From the NCBI GenBank assembly GCA_038040485.1, contig JBBPIE010000052.1:1-32805 (forward strand): DNA of 32,805 nucleotides. The letters are read 5' to 3'. This document shows, one piece after another, positions 7,097 to 14,385 of the stretch. The translations under genes and the position numbers were made by a program. The notes below the pieces were generated by a model. It searched no databases. It was not told where the DNA came from and saw nothing but the letters and a program-made list of their open reading frames with translations. Origin of the DNA: Onstottus_B arcticum (lineage in GTDB: Bacteria; Acidobacteriota; Blastocatellia; UBA7656). Positions within the stretch are counted from its first letter, which is position 1, and each line of letters opens with the position of its first letter.

Positions 7097-8449
7097 ATGC
7101 GAAGAGAATTCCTTGTCGCGCTCGTTCTGATCTTGCTCGCAGCGTCGGTGTTACCATCGCCCGCTGAGCCGCAGCCGCAGGCGCCGGTCGTGTTGATCTC
7201 GATCGACGGTCTGAAGCCTGACTATGTGCTCGAGGCAGACAAGCACGGCTTGAAGATCCCAAACCTCAGAAGGCTTGTTGCCGAGGGCGCTCACGCTTCA
7301 GGTGTGACCGGCGTGCTGCCAACGGTCACTTATCCAAGCCACACGACGATGGTGACCGGCGTCGCGCCCGCCAAACACGGAGTGATCGCCAACTCGCCCT
7401 TTGATCCTTTCGGCAAGAACTTGAACGGCTGGTATTGGTATTCGGAAGACATCAAGGTCCCAACGCTGTGGGAAGCGTGCGCAAAAGCTCGACTCACGAC
7501 AGGCAGCGTGGATTGGCCGGTCACGGTCGGCGCGAATATCACGTTCAACATTGCTCAGTATTGGCGAGCCGACAACGCCGAAGACCGCAAAGCGATTCGC
7601 GCGCTCTCGACGCCAGGGCTGCTGAGCGAAGCCGAGGCCGCGCTCGGCGTGTACACCGATGGCAACGACTATTCGATAGCCGGTGACATTCGCCGCGCGG
7701 CTTTCAACGTCTACGTTCTCGAAAGGAAGAAGCCGCGTTTTCATCTCTCCTATTTCGGCAGTCTCGACGACGAAGAGCACAGAAGCGGTCCATACAGCGC
7801 GCAGACGTTTGCCGTGCTTGAACAGTTGGACTCGGTTATCGGACAAGTGCGCGCGGTAGCGGAGAAGATCGGCGGCGGACGCGCGATCATTTGCGTGGTG
7901 TCGGACCACGGCTTCAAGCTCACCGACAAAGAGGTCAACTTGAACTCGGCGCTTCGCGAAGCCGGACTGATCGAGTTGAACGAGCAAGGCAAGTTGAAAT
8001 CCTGGCGGGCGTTCGCGTGGTACGGAGGGGGCTCGGCAGGAATAATGCTTCGGGATCAGGCGGATGATGAAGCGAGAAAGAGAGCGGCTGATGTTTTGAA
8101 TCGGCTGGCAAGCGACGCTTCATCGGGTGTGGCGAAGGTAGCTGATCGCGTGGCGGCTCGCGCGTTGGGAGGCTTCCCGGACGCGGCGTTTGTCGTTGCG
8201 TTGCGGTCGGGCTATCGGCTTGGAACAAAGCTTGTGGGCCCGGTGACCGCAGCGGTCAGGCCGGGAGGAACGCACGGTTACGCACCGGATGTGGCGGAGA
8301 TGAACTCGGCTTTCTTCATCGCAGGTCCCGGCATCGCTGCGAGGCGTGACCTCGGCCAGATAGACATGCGGGACATCGCTCCTACGCTTACAGCGCTGTT
8401 GGGAGTTTCGCTTCCGTCGGCTGATGGTCGGAAGCTGACCCTTCGATAG
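7097..8449 (+). CDS. Secreted nucleotide pyrophosphatase/phosphodiesterase
   Basis: This 450-residue member of the alkaline phosphatase superfamily resembles NPP-type enzymes, two-zinc hydrolases of phosphodiester or pyrophosphate bonds. The N-terminal hydrophobic segment (FLVALVLILLAASVLPSPAEP) is a signal peptide. Metal-site and catalytic residues can be traced: D37 (SIDGL), the predicted nucleophile T78 in VTYPSH, D224 and H228 (LDDEEHRSGP), D270-H271 (SDHG) and H393 (GTHGY). All expected motifs are present in the right order, so it should be active, probably in the periplasm releasing phosphate or nucleosides from organic phosphates. GGAGGA ends five bases before the ATG. It stands alone, with a candidate Pho box upstream that would place it under phosphate control like the island at 12-21 kb. 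A nucleotide substrate is likely but not proven. Confidence 0.88.
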   Translation: MRREFLVALVLILLAASVLPSPAEPQPQAPVVLISIDGLKPDYVLEADKHGLKIPNLRRLVAEGAHASGVTGVLPTVTYPSHTTMVTGVAPAKHGVIANSPFDPFGKNLNGWYWYSEDIKVPTLWEACAKARLTTGSVDWPVTVGANITFNIAQYWRADNAEDRKAIRALSTPGLLSEAEAALGVYTDGNDYSIAGDIRRAAFNVYVLERKKPRFHLSYFGSLDDEEHRSGPYSAQTFAVLEQLDSVIGQVRAVAEKIGGGRAIICVVSDHGFKLTDKEVNLNSALREAGLIELNEQGKLKSWRAFAWYGGGSAGIMLRDQADDEARKRAADVLNRLASDASSGVAKVADRVAARALGGFPDAAFVVALRSGYRLGTKLVGPVTAAVRPGGTHGYAPDVAEMNSAFFIAGPGIAARRDLGQIDMRDIAPTLTALLGVSLPSADGRKLTLR

Positions 8450-8765
8450 ATTGTGTCTTAGAGTGCGCGAACCCGACCAACTTTAAGTCTACGGATCGTT
8501 CAAGACCAGCCTATAACAAGATACAGCGTCGCTTTCCTCATCTCACCGCAAAACGTGCGCCAGCTGGTGAAGATTCACACAAGGTTCAAGAAGACTTCAC
8601 CTCGATTTCAGGAGGCTCGATTAGAGTTGTGTTGGCCGGCATCCTGGGGGATGCGACAGGGCCATTCATCTCTGGAAGATGTGGGTGGCCCGGCAGTTTG
8701 ATCGGGCGGCTCAGCGATTGAGACCGAAACAGGAGGTCGAAGGATGAGATTGCGCGCCCGTACTT

Positions 8766-8873
8766 CGTAGGGGCGGGTCTAGTCCCTGTCCGGATCGCGA
8801 AGCGCCAGTGGGTCAACCTTCGCGAGCTTGGGGGATGTGACTTTGCCGGACAGGGACGAGACCGGCTCCTACG
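8766..8873. repeat. Palindromic element with GTAGGGGCG-like ends
   Basis: A 28-base arm (8766-8793, starting CGTAGGGGCGGGTCT) is repeated inverted at 8846-8873 with about three mismatches. Inside, TCGCGAAG (8795-8802) pairs with CTTCGCGA (8818-8825), giving a nested hairpin. The outer end resembles that of the 23503-23588 element. It lies between convergent genes, where it could act as a transcription barrier. It has the look of a REP- or MITE-like dispersed repeat. Confidence 0.7.
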
Positions 8874-8948
8874 AGGAGGCGCGATGAGCCCTCGATGAGC
8901 AAGCAAGTGCGCAACGGTTTACCTTCCTCGACAGTTGCCACAACTAGA

Positions 8949-8977
8949 CGAGAGCGGGGATCGCATCCCCGCTCTCG
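8949..8977. repeat. Perfect 13-bp hairpin
   Basis: CGAGAGCGGGGAT (8949-8961) pairs perfectly with 8965-8977 around a CGC loop. It lies between convergent genes. The plus-strand downstream sequence is only mildly T-rich (ATTTGGTTT), so it may be a terminator or a REP-like palindrome. Confidence 0.65.
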
Positions 8978-9114
8978 ATTTGGTTTCACGCTGGCCCAAG
9001 CGATTGATCGCAAACACGCAATGTGTCTCCCTCGTTGCTCTCAAACGGCCCGCTCCGCCAGGCAGTTCAATGAGTGGTTGATGAGCCTCTCTCATCGTTC
9101 ACTCTTAGCAGGTC

Positions 9115-9654
9115 TCAACCTTGTTTGATCTCTCGCGTCATTTCAGGGGTAGCTTGAAGGTCGCGCGTGGTTGCCTCAGTCACGCTTACCGCCTCCCCGA
9201 CGCGCGGCGCAGAGGTGATTTCAACAATAGGGTTTTCGGTCTTAGCCGCGAGCGCCCTCTGTTTTTCCTCGATGCGCGCAAGGTCGTACCGCAGTTGGCG
9301 TTCCTGAAACTCCCTGAAGAAACCGCTGCGAGCCAGGTTGAAGACCCCCAGTCCGCCGGTGATCAGCGACGCCCCGAGAAAACTCATCAACATCCACAGA
9401 AAGCCCGGACGGTTTCCAAGGGTCAACGTAATCACGCCAAAAACAGCGAGAAAGATCAGCAGATCAAATGCGGTAACGAGCGTCAACACAACGCCTGCCC
9501 CCCTCTGCCTTTCGCGGCGCAGTGGCCGGTTCCCATCCGAGTCAGCCTCGCGTTGCGACTCGAGCAGCCTAGCGTGCTCACTGAGCCGGAGACCGCATCC
9601 CTTACAAAACTTGACGGCCTCCTCAATCTGAGCGCCGCACTTGGGGCAATACAT
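9115..9654 (-). CDS. Zinc-ribbon two-TM membrane protein
   Basis: This 179-residue protein starts with a zinc ribbon of the zinc-ribbon_2 kind: C3-P-K-C6 and C17-K-G-C20. A charged linker follows (residues 21-53), then two transmembrane helices (about 54-78 and 84-107). A charged segment predicted to be helical or coiled-coil (about 110-140) and a Thr/Glu-rich tail complete it. Such proteins are common in Acidobacteriota and usually have no assigned function; the ribbon is probably structural or binds a partner. The start has GAGGAG five bases upstream. It is a single gene with no functional link visible to its neighbours. Confidence 0.75.
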   Translation of the reverse strand: MYCPKCGAQIEEAVKFCKGCGLRLSEHARLLESQREADSDGNRPLRRERQRGAGVVLTLVTAFDLLIFLAVFGVITLTLGNRPGFLWMLMSFLGASLITGGLGVFNLARSGFFREFQERQLRYDLARIEEKQRALAAKTENPIVEITSAPRVGEAVSVTEATTRDLQATPEMTREIKQG

Positions 9655-10054
9655 GTCTGCTCCTCATCGCTTGATCTGCTTGCCGATCTGCCGGCCCGAA
9701 CATGCAACTTCCGGATGCGACACTGGAATAGTAAGAGGGTGGAGTTCGTTGCACAACCGATGTTGGATGGTTACTCAAACTTTAGAGAAGCGCTCGCAAA
9801 CGCAGGTAGAGCCGAGAAGCAACCATCCTCATCTCCTACTTCTGGTCGTCTCTGTCGGGCGCTCAATACGCTTTGTTGTTGGAGACGCAGTTCCTGGTGG
9901 ATGAGTGGTCCGGCCACTCTCATTCGGCGCAGGCCCACAGGTGGCGTCGCTGGCAACTGAGCCGCCCTTCCGTGCGATGACAAAACCGGGCGCACAGAAT
10001 CTCGTGCTTCCCATTTGCGCGCCGCGCCCAAGTTAACGCATCGTGATTTGGGCT
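9655..10054. other. Intergenic region, nothing recognised
   Basis: No open frame here has a convincing ribosome-binding site, domain or signal sequence. I see no strong hairpin or promoter. It may be a decayed gene or simply upstream DNA of the zinc-ribbon gene. Confidence 0.4.
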
Positions 10055-10546
10055 CTAGCTTTCAGCGGGGCTGAGCAACTTTTCAGGCTTGGGCTTCTTC
10101 GGTTTTGCAGCCGCGACAGTCGCCGAGTCCAGGGAATAATCGATTCCGTCGAGCGCCTCGCGTACGGCGCCCAGCAACGTCTGCCTGTCCGCCTCTTCCT
10201 TCTGCTTTCTCTTGGCGCTTTTCTCAGCCTTCTCCTGAAGCTCCTCGGCGTATCGTTTGTTTGCTTCGTCAACGGATTGCTTCACCTCGGCGAACACAAG
10301 CTTTACATCGGTCAGTGAGCACTCGAGCAGGATCTCTCCCTTTCGAACACGCGCGCGGGTCTTTCGGGCCGGCGACTTCTTTCGGCTCGACTCCCAGACA
10401 CGCTCGAAAGCATCCGCCCACTCTTCGTTTGGCTTAGCCGACAACGAGAAGGGAAATGATAGGAGCTTCTTACTTTTTGAAGCTCGCTTGACCTTCTCAG
10501 GATCGCAGCCGGTTATTTCGATGACGACAAGAGATGCCTTGGTCAT
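10055..10546 (-). CDS. Hypothetical coiled-coil protein
   Basis: I do not recognise this 163-residue protein. Residues 1-58 could form a small alpha/beta domain (ASLVVIEITGCDPEKVKRAS, then EEWADAFERVWESS). Residues 60-88 contain two predicted strands (KGEILLECSLTDVKLVF). Residues 88-125 are a highly charged helix likely to be a coiled coil (ANKRYAEELQEKAEKSAKRK). The tail is Lys/Pro-rich. There is no signal peptide or membrane segment, so it is cytoplasmic. The ATG at 10546 was preferred over the upstream start at 10609 because GGAG lies ten bases before it and the extra N-terminus has no conserved look. The divergent small operon at 10880 shares its upstream region. Confidence 0.6.
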   Translation of the reverse strand: MTKASLVVIEITGCDPEKVKRASKSKKLLSFPFSLSAKPNEEWADAFERVWESSRKKSPARKTRARVRKGEILLECSLTDVKLVFAEVKQSVDEANKRYAEELQEKAEKSAKRKQKEEADRQTLLGAVREALDGIDYSLDSATVAAAKPKKPKPEKLLSPAES

Positions 10547-10770
10547 TCTTCTGTTTCTCCATTTTTTGAGCCCGATGCCGGGGCCATGTTTGGTACCCGA
10601 TTGTATCACGCTGCAGCCGGACCGCGACGAACCGGCAGGAAGTTAAGAAAGATTTAACGCGCGCCTGAATCAACGACTCATTACCTGGGCTCCTGCGTGA
10701 CCCCCTGCGCGAAACGACCGAGCAGCCTCTGCGCGGCCTGCAAAGGTACCGATCGCGCTAACTCTCCAAA

Positions 10771-10825
10771 TTAACGAAGAGTTAACCGCAAGGTAACCTC
10801 CTAATAATCAATTTGCGCCTATAAT
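10771..10825 (+). promoter_or_regulatory. Candidate Pho box and promoter of the 10880 operon
   Basis: TTAAC (10771), TTAAC (10782) and GTAAC (10793) start exactly 11 bases apart, and a weaker ATAAT lies in phase at 10804. A perfect -10 box TATAAT follows at 10820-10825, with no good -35 hexamer, as expected for an activator-dependent promoter. The pattern matches the repeat cluster before pstS. PhoB control is inferred from the repeat period and from phoB being nearby. Confidence 0.55.
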
Positions 10826-10879
10826 TCGCGCAGCAGGAGAGAGGTGAACCCGCCCCAAGACTAAAATCCCGAGGGCTCG

Positions 10880-11119
10880 ATGTCTAAGAAGAGCGAAAAA
10901 AGCGCCGAAGACCTGGAGCGCATAGCGCAGGACAAAATTAGTGCGATCCGGCGGATCGTTCTCGACCCTGCTGGTCAGGGCGGGTCGATCAACGGAGCAG
11001 GAATGAGATCTCGAGAGATCGAAACGGTTGTGTTCGAGTCGCTTCGAGTGCGCAAGGCTTTGAAGCGCGTTAGAAGGACGCAAGCCAGGCAGCTCAGAAA
11101 AGCGGAGCGTGCCAGGTGA
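10880..11119 (+). CDS. Small basic hypothetical protein
   Basis: This 79-residue protein is unknown to me. It is highly charged, mostly helical by appearance, and strongly basic at its C-terminus (SLRVRKALKRVRRTQARQLR), with no signal peptide or membrane helix. Such a tail could contact nucleic acid or a membrane surface. GAGGG lies four bases before the ATG. The gene follows a TATAAT promoter carrying Pho-box-like repeats. Its stop codon overlaps the next gene's GTG start in GTGA, so the two are translationally coupled and probably work together. Confidence 0.6.
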   Translation: MSKKSEKSAEDLERIAQDKISAIRRIVLDPAGQGGSINGAGMRSREIETVVFESLRVRKALKRVRRTQARQLRKAERAR

Positions 11120-11553
11120 GACGCCCGCGAGCCCACCGGCAGAGGCGCCGCCACCTCCGGATGAACTCGCTGCGGAGAAAGGGCATGGCGACTGGGGCGG
11201 TTGCGCTCGACAATGCGGCGGTCTTCTGCGGCGAGCCTGTTTCAGGCAACAAAGGATCAAGCGCTGCGTCAAACGTCGGTGAAACGGAACTCCTTGAGAT
11301 CAGACTTGCCCGTGCCCGACTCGACCAGGCTGAGCGACACATGAACTCGCTCAAAACAAGAATCGACTATCTCGAGCGGCGAGCCGCCAGCAGCATCGGT
11401 GCAACCGAGCGCGAGTTGGAGGACTTGATGCGGGCACGTGATGAACTGTCGGCGAGTGCCGCCAACGTCGCGCACCTATCACTCCGGCTCGAGAGACCTG
11501 AGGTTGAGGAGTCTGAAACTTTTGCCGAATGGGACGGCTGGAACGACTACTGA
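11116..11553 (+). CDS. Hypothetical coiled-coil protein, second gene of a small operon
   Basis: This 145-residue protein starts at a GTG that overlaps the preceding stop (GTGA), with GGAG eight bases upstream, so its translation should be coupled. The first 25 residues are Arg-rich. Residues about 55-135 form one or two long amphipathic helices (LLEIRLARARLDQAERHMNS, ERELEDLMRARDELSASAAN) likely to be a coiled coil. The tail is acidic and aromatic (EVEESETFAEWDGWNDY). There is no signal peptide. No family is recognised. Shared transcription from a possible Pho-controlled promoter suggests a role in phosphate starvation, but this rests only on the promoter. Confidence 0.55.
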   Translation: MRRPRAHRQRRRHLRMNSLRRKGMATGAVALDNAAVFCGEPVSGNKGSSAASNVGETELLEIRLARARLDQAERHMNSLKTRIDYLERRAASSIGATERELEDLMRARDELSASAANVAHLSLRLERPEVEESETFAEWDGWNDY

Positions 11554-11563
11554 CGCGCGCGAG

Positions 11564-11788
11564 TCAGTTTTTGCTCGATTGGCGGCGAAGATGGTTGCGC
11601 TCGAAACCCGTGAGTCCGACCATCGCCTCGCACCGAAGCTTCGCGATAGTTTCCTCCAAGGGATTGTCAGGTTCTTCGCGCAGAGACTCCATGATGCCGA
11701 TATACTCAAGTACCTCTGCAGCTTCGATCTCGCTTAGCGTGTCGGCTTTTCTTTTAAGCAGTTGACGATTGACGACCGCGTTGTCCAT
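11564..11788 (-). CDS. Small hypothetical protein
   Basis: This 74-residue soluble protein has an acidic helical centre (SEIEAAEVLEYIGIMESLRE) and a basic C-terminus. The start has GAGG six bases upstream, which supports a real gene. It is convergent with the small operon, its stop being ten bases from that operon's end. I do not recognise a family, and the composition would suit a small regulator or an adaptor. Confidence 0.55.
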   Translation of the reverse strand: MDNAVVNRQLLKRKADTLSEIEAAEVLEYIGIMESLREEPDNPLEETIAKLRCEAMVGLTGFERNHLRRQSSKN

Positions 11789-11998
11789 CAGTCACCTCAG
11801 CGCAACGAAAAGTGTGGAACAAGCCCGAGTGTAAGCTTGTTCCACAGCCAGGGTGCTTCACACATCCGCGCGCAGCAAAGGCCCATCGCGATCGGCGCGC
11901 GGGTTCGATCTACCTGCATAGGAAGGATGGTATCAACTGCTGATCGGAGAATAGCGCTGTTGCGTAAGAAAAAGATGAAGCTACCGTTAAATGAATAT

Positions 11999-12092
11999 GA
12001 ACTCCTGGGAGCGCGGCATCCCTGCCTGCTTGTTCGTCAGGAGTTCTGTCAGAACCCGGGAGCGGGCACGGATGCCCGCGCTCCCAGGACTC
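11999..12092. repeat. Palindromic element overlapping the phoR stop codon
   Basis: An arm at 12001-12030 (CCTGGGAGCGCGGCATCC core) is repeated inverted at 12060-12092. Within it GAACTCCTG (11999-12007) also pairs with CAGGAGTTC (12038-12046). The right arm reaches into the phoR stop codon (12091-12093), so the element is flush with the gene end. The GGGAGCGCGGGCATCC pattern suggests a dispersed REP-like family. It may serve as the 3' end of the pst-pho transcript. Confidence 0.65.
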
Positions 12093-13482
12093 ATGCATTT
12101 CCGTTGTTAGCGACTGTATCGTGCTGATCCGCGAGCCGCAGTGTAAATGTAAATCGCGAGCCGCGCCCAAGCTCGCTTTCGGCGGAGACCTCTCCGCCGT
12201 GCGCGTGAACCAGGTGCTTGACGATCGCGAGACCCAATCCCGTTCCCTCCGTTGTTTGCGAGCGCGACTTGTCGGCGCGATACAATCGCTCGAATACGCG
12301 ATGCAGGTCCGGCGCCGCGATTCCCGCGCCGGTGTCCCGGATGTGAATCGAAACGCGGCCGCCGTCGATGTCGGCGGAAACGGCGACTGAGCCGCCCGGC
12401 CTATTGAACTTCACTGCGTTGTCCAAGAGGTTGTATAGAATCTGTTCAAGTCGCGTGCGGTCAGCCTGAACAAAGAGATGATCGGGGATCGATACGCTGA
12501 ACGAAACGTTGCAGCCGGCTCGGCGCGCTTCAAGCAAGGCGATCACTTCGTTGACGATGTTTCTTAACCGCACCGGACCGGGCGTGAGTTTCACCTGGCC
12601 TGACTCGATCGCCGACAGGTCCGAGATGTCCGAGATCAGCTCGGTCATTCGCGCGGCGTGCTTGTGAAGCTTCTCGACGAATCGTGTGTTGTTTTCTCGG
12701 TCATCCATGGCGCCGCCCAGCAACGTCTCGGAGTAAGCGAGAATCGCGGTGAGCGGCGTGCGCAGCTCGTGTGACAGGTTCGCGAAGAACTCTCGCCGGA
12801 CTCGCTCGAGTTTTTCGAGCTGGGTGATGTCGAAGAAAACGCCGACAGCCAGTCGCGCGCCAAGGGGCGCGACATTGAGTTGGAAACTCCTACCCTCAAA
12901 GTCCGCTGTCTCGACGCGGATTTCAACCGAAGCTTTTTCGTCGAGCGCGCGTCGAAACGCCGCGTTGATCGTCGGGTCGCGAGTGGCATCAACAAGGCGG
13001 TGCTGTGCCAATGCGGGCGGCAGCAATCGATGAGGACCGGGCAACGAGTCCCATCGCGAGGCAGCTTCGGAGTCGCGCGTTCGGTTTCCCGCGGCGCTTT
13101 GCACTCGTCCTCCGCTCTCATCCGGCGGGCCGGCCGGCAGCTTGAAGATTGCGGCCGCGGTGTTGTTGTACAGCACAATGCGAGTGTCGGAGTCTACGAT
13201 GACAACTCCTTCGCGCATCGTCGCGAGCACGGCCGACAGCAGGCGATTGTTCTCTTCAGATATTTCGGTTTGCCGTTCGATTTCGGAGAGAGCCTGGCTG
13301 TAACGGCTCAACGCAAAGCGGGATACGAAGAACGTCAGCACCGAGACTACTATCACGGTGATCACGTGAGAGCTAACGACCGACAGGTGGGGGAACAGCA
13401 GCGTCTTGATCGTTTCGTACACGACGAAAGTCAACAACGCAGCAAGAGTCATCAGCCATACGCGTCGTTCGAGGTCCTTCAT
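12091..13482 (-). CDS. phoR: Phosphate-sensing histidine kinase PhoR
   Basis: This 463-residue membrane kinase should phosphorylate PhoB when phosphate is low. Two transmembrane helices lie near residues 10-28 and 36-56 with almost no periplasmic loop, as in E. coli PhoR, which senses through PstSCAB-PhoU. A PAS domain (about 80-215) carries a 50-residue Arg/Pro-rich insertion (118-168). The HisKA domain has H238 in NLSHELRTPL. The ATPase has N355 (NLLDNAVKF), DTGAGI (383-388) and GTGLGL (413-418). It follows phoB after a gap filled by heptamer arrays. No Shine-Dalgarno precedes the ATG, only a C/T-rich stretch beside the array, so its translation may be weak or altered. Kinase identity is certain; the name rests on the operon. 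Confidence 0.9.
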   Translation of the reverse strand: MKDLERRVWLMTLAALLTFVVYETIKTLLFPHLSVVSSHVITVIVVSVLTFFVSRFALSRYSQALSEIERQTEISEENNRLLSAVLATMREGVVIVDSDTRIVLYNNTAAAIFKLPAGPPDESGGRVQSAAGNRTRDSEAASRWDSLPGPHRLLPPALAQHRLVDATRDPTINAAFRRALDEKASVEIRVETADFEGRSFQLNVAPLGARLAVGVFFDITQLEKLERVRREFFANLSHELRTPLTAILAYSETLLGGAMDDRENNTRFVEKLHKHAARMTELISDISDLSAIESGQVKLTPGPVRLRNIVNEVIALLEARRAGCNVSFSVSIPDHLFVQADRTRLEQILYNLLDNAVKFNRPGGSVAVSADIDGGRVSIHIRDTGAGIAAPDLHRVFERLYRADKSRSQTTEGTGLGLAIVKHLVHAHGGEVSAESELGRGSRFTFTLRLADQHDTVANNGNA

Positions 13483-13490
13483 AAGGAGGA

Positions 13491-13581
13491 GGTCAGTGGT
13501 CAGTAGTCCGTAGTAGGTAGTCCGTAGTTCGTAGTTCGTAGTTCGTAGTCGGTGGTTCGCACTCCGTGGCTCGTAGTTCGG
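13491..13581 (+). repeat. Heptanucleotide array, left arm (phoB-phoR gap)
   Basis: Thirteen 7-base units run in unbroken register, for example GGTCAGT, AGTCCGT, AGTTCGT (three in a row) and AGTCGGT, drifting towards the end. The array begins eight bases upstream of the phoR ATG. It is inverted relative to the arm at 13638-13672 and belongs to the same family as the arrays at 15040 and 15548. Confidence 0.9.
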
Positions 13582-13637
13582 AGGCGCAGGCAGTGGCGAT
13601 GATTAAGAATGCAAGATGCCGCGATCAGAGCCATTCG

Positions 13638-13672
13638 CTACGGACTACGGACTACGGACTACGGACTACGGA
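13638..13672 (+). repeat. Heptanucleotide array, right arm (phoB-phoR gap)
   Basis: Five identical CTACGGA units are the reverse complement of the family at 13491-13581. The phoB stop codon (13666-13668) lies in the fifth unit, so the array encodes the last residues of PhoB. The 56 bases between the arms hold no gene. Confidence 0.92.
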
Positions 13673-14385
13673 CTACTCTTCCTGCTGTCCAGCAAGCGAT
13701 ATCCGATGCCGGTCACGGTTTCTATCAGGGAAGAATCGCCAAGTTTCTGACGTAACCGTCGGATGTGCACGTCCAGAGTTCGCGAGTCGCCGTAATAAGA
13801 CAGACTCCACACTCGATCCAGCAGCGTCTCGCGAGTCATCACCCGTCCCTGGTTCCGAGCAAGCTCGGACAGCAGCGCGAACTCCTTGCGCGTGAGCCGG
13901 ACTTCTTTGCCCTTGAATCGCACGCTAAAAGTTGCCGGATCGATCGACAGTTCACCGTTGTCGTAGATTGGCCGGTCTGTATCAATCCCTTCGGCGCGTC
14001 GCAGCACAGCATTCACACGCGCTACCAGCTCGCGCATGCCGAACGGTTTAGTGATGTAGTCGTCGGCGCCTATGTTCAAGCCCAGCACTTTGTCCGACTC
14101 GTCGGTCCTTGCGGTTAGTATCAGGATAGGGACGCGCGCGGTTGGCGCTTCGGCTCGCAAGCGGCGGCACATCTCGAACCCGCTCATGTGGGGCAGGTTT
14201 AAATCGAGAAGGATAAGACTGGGCGGGCGATCGAGTATCAGGTTCAGGGCGTCTTCGCCGGTCGCCGCGACGCGAACTCGAAAGCCTTCGCGTTCGAGGT
14301 TGTAACGAATCGACTCCGCGATGTCTTCGTCGTCCTCGACGATGACGACGTTGCGAGTTCGAGTCTCGTCGATGCCGGCTACCAT
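13666..14385 (-). CDS. phoB: Phosphate response regulator PhoB
   Basis: This 239-residue OmpR/PhoB-family regulator has a receiver domain with acidic pocket D18-D19, phosphoacceptor D61 (LILLDLNLP), T91 and K113, followed by a winged-helix DNA-binding domain (about 140-235, RTLDVHIRRLRQKLGD, ETVTGIGYRLL). The ATG at 14385 overlaps the phoU stop by seven bases, which explains the lack of a good ribosome-binding site through coupling. An upstream start would add 35 residues without family resemblance. The last residues SSP and the stop codon are encoded by the heptamer array, so the original C-terminus was probably slightly different. It should bind the 11-base-periodic GTTAAC repeats found at pstS and elsewhere in this window. 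Confidence 0.93.
   Translation of the reverse strand: MVAGIDETRTRNVVIVEDDEDIAESIRYNLEREGFRVRVAATGEDALNLILDRPPSLILLDLNLPHMSGFEMCRRLRAEAPTARVPILILTARTDESDKVLGLNIGADDYITKPFGMRELVARVNAVLRRAEGIDTDRPIYDNGELSIDPATFSVRFKGKEVRLTRKEFALLSELARNQGRVMTRETLLDRVWSLSYYGDSRTLDVHIRRLRQKLGDSSLIETVTGIGYRLLDSRKSSP

Larger units (their letters stand above)
8450..9114. other. Intergenic region with palindromic elements, no gene
   Basis: This space lies between two convergent genes. Open frames here are arginine/proline-rich, lack ribosome-binding sites and cross the palindromes listed separately. I see no supported gene. Confidence 0.6.

Noticed and set aside
7298..7987. Minus-strand open frame of 229 codons
   Set aside because: It is antisense to the phosphodiesterase gene and has no recognisable features.
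9121..9960. Plus-strand open frame of 279 codons
   Set aside because: The first part is antisense to the zinc-ribbon gene and the rest has no domain or ribosome-binding site.
10642..10663. Additional Pho box (GTTAAG and TTTAAC 11 bases apart)
   Set aside because: Only two units are present and no promoter is evident, so chance is likely.
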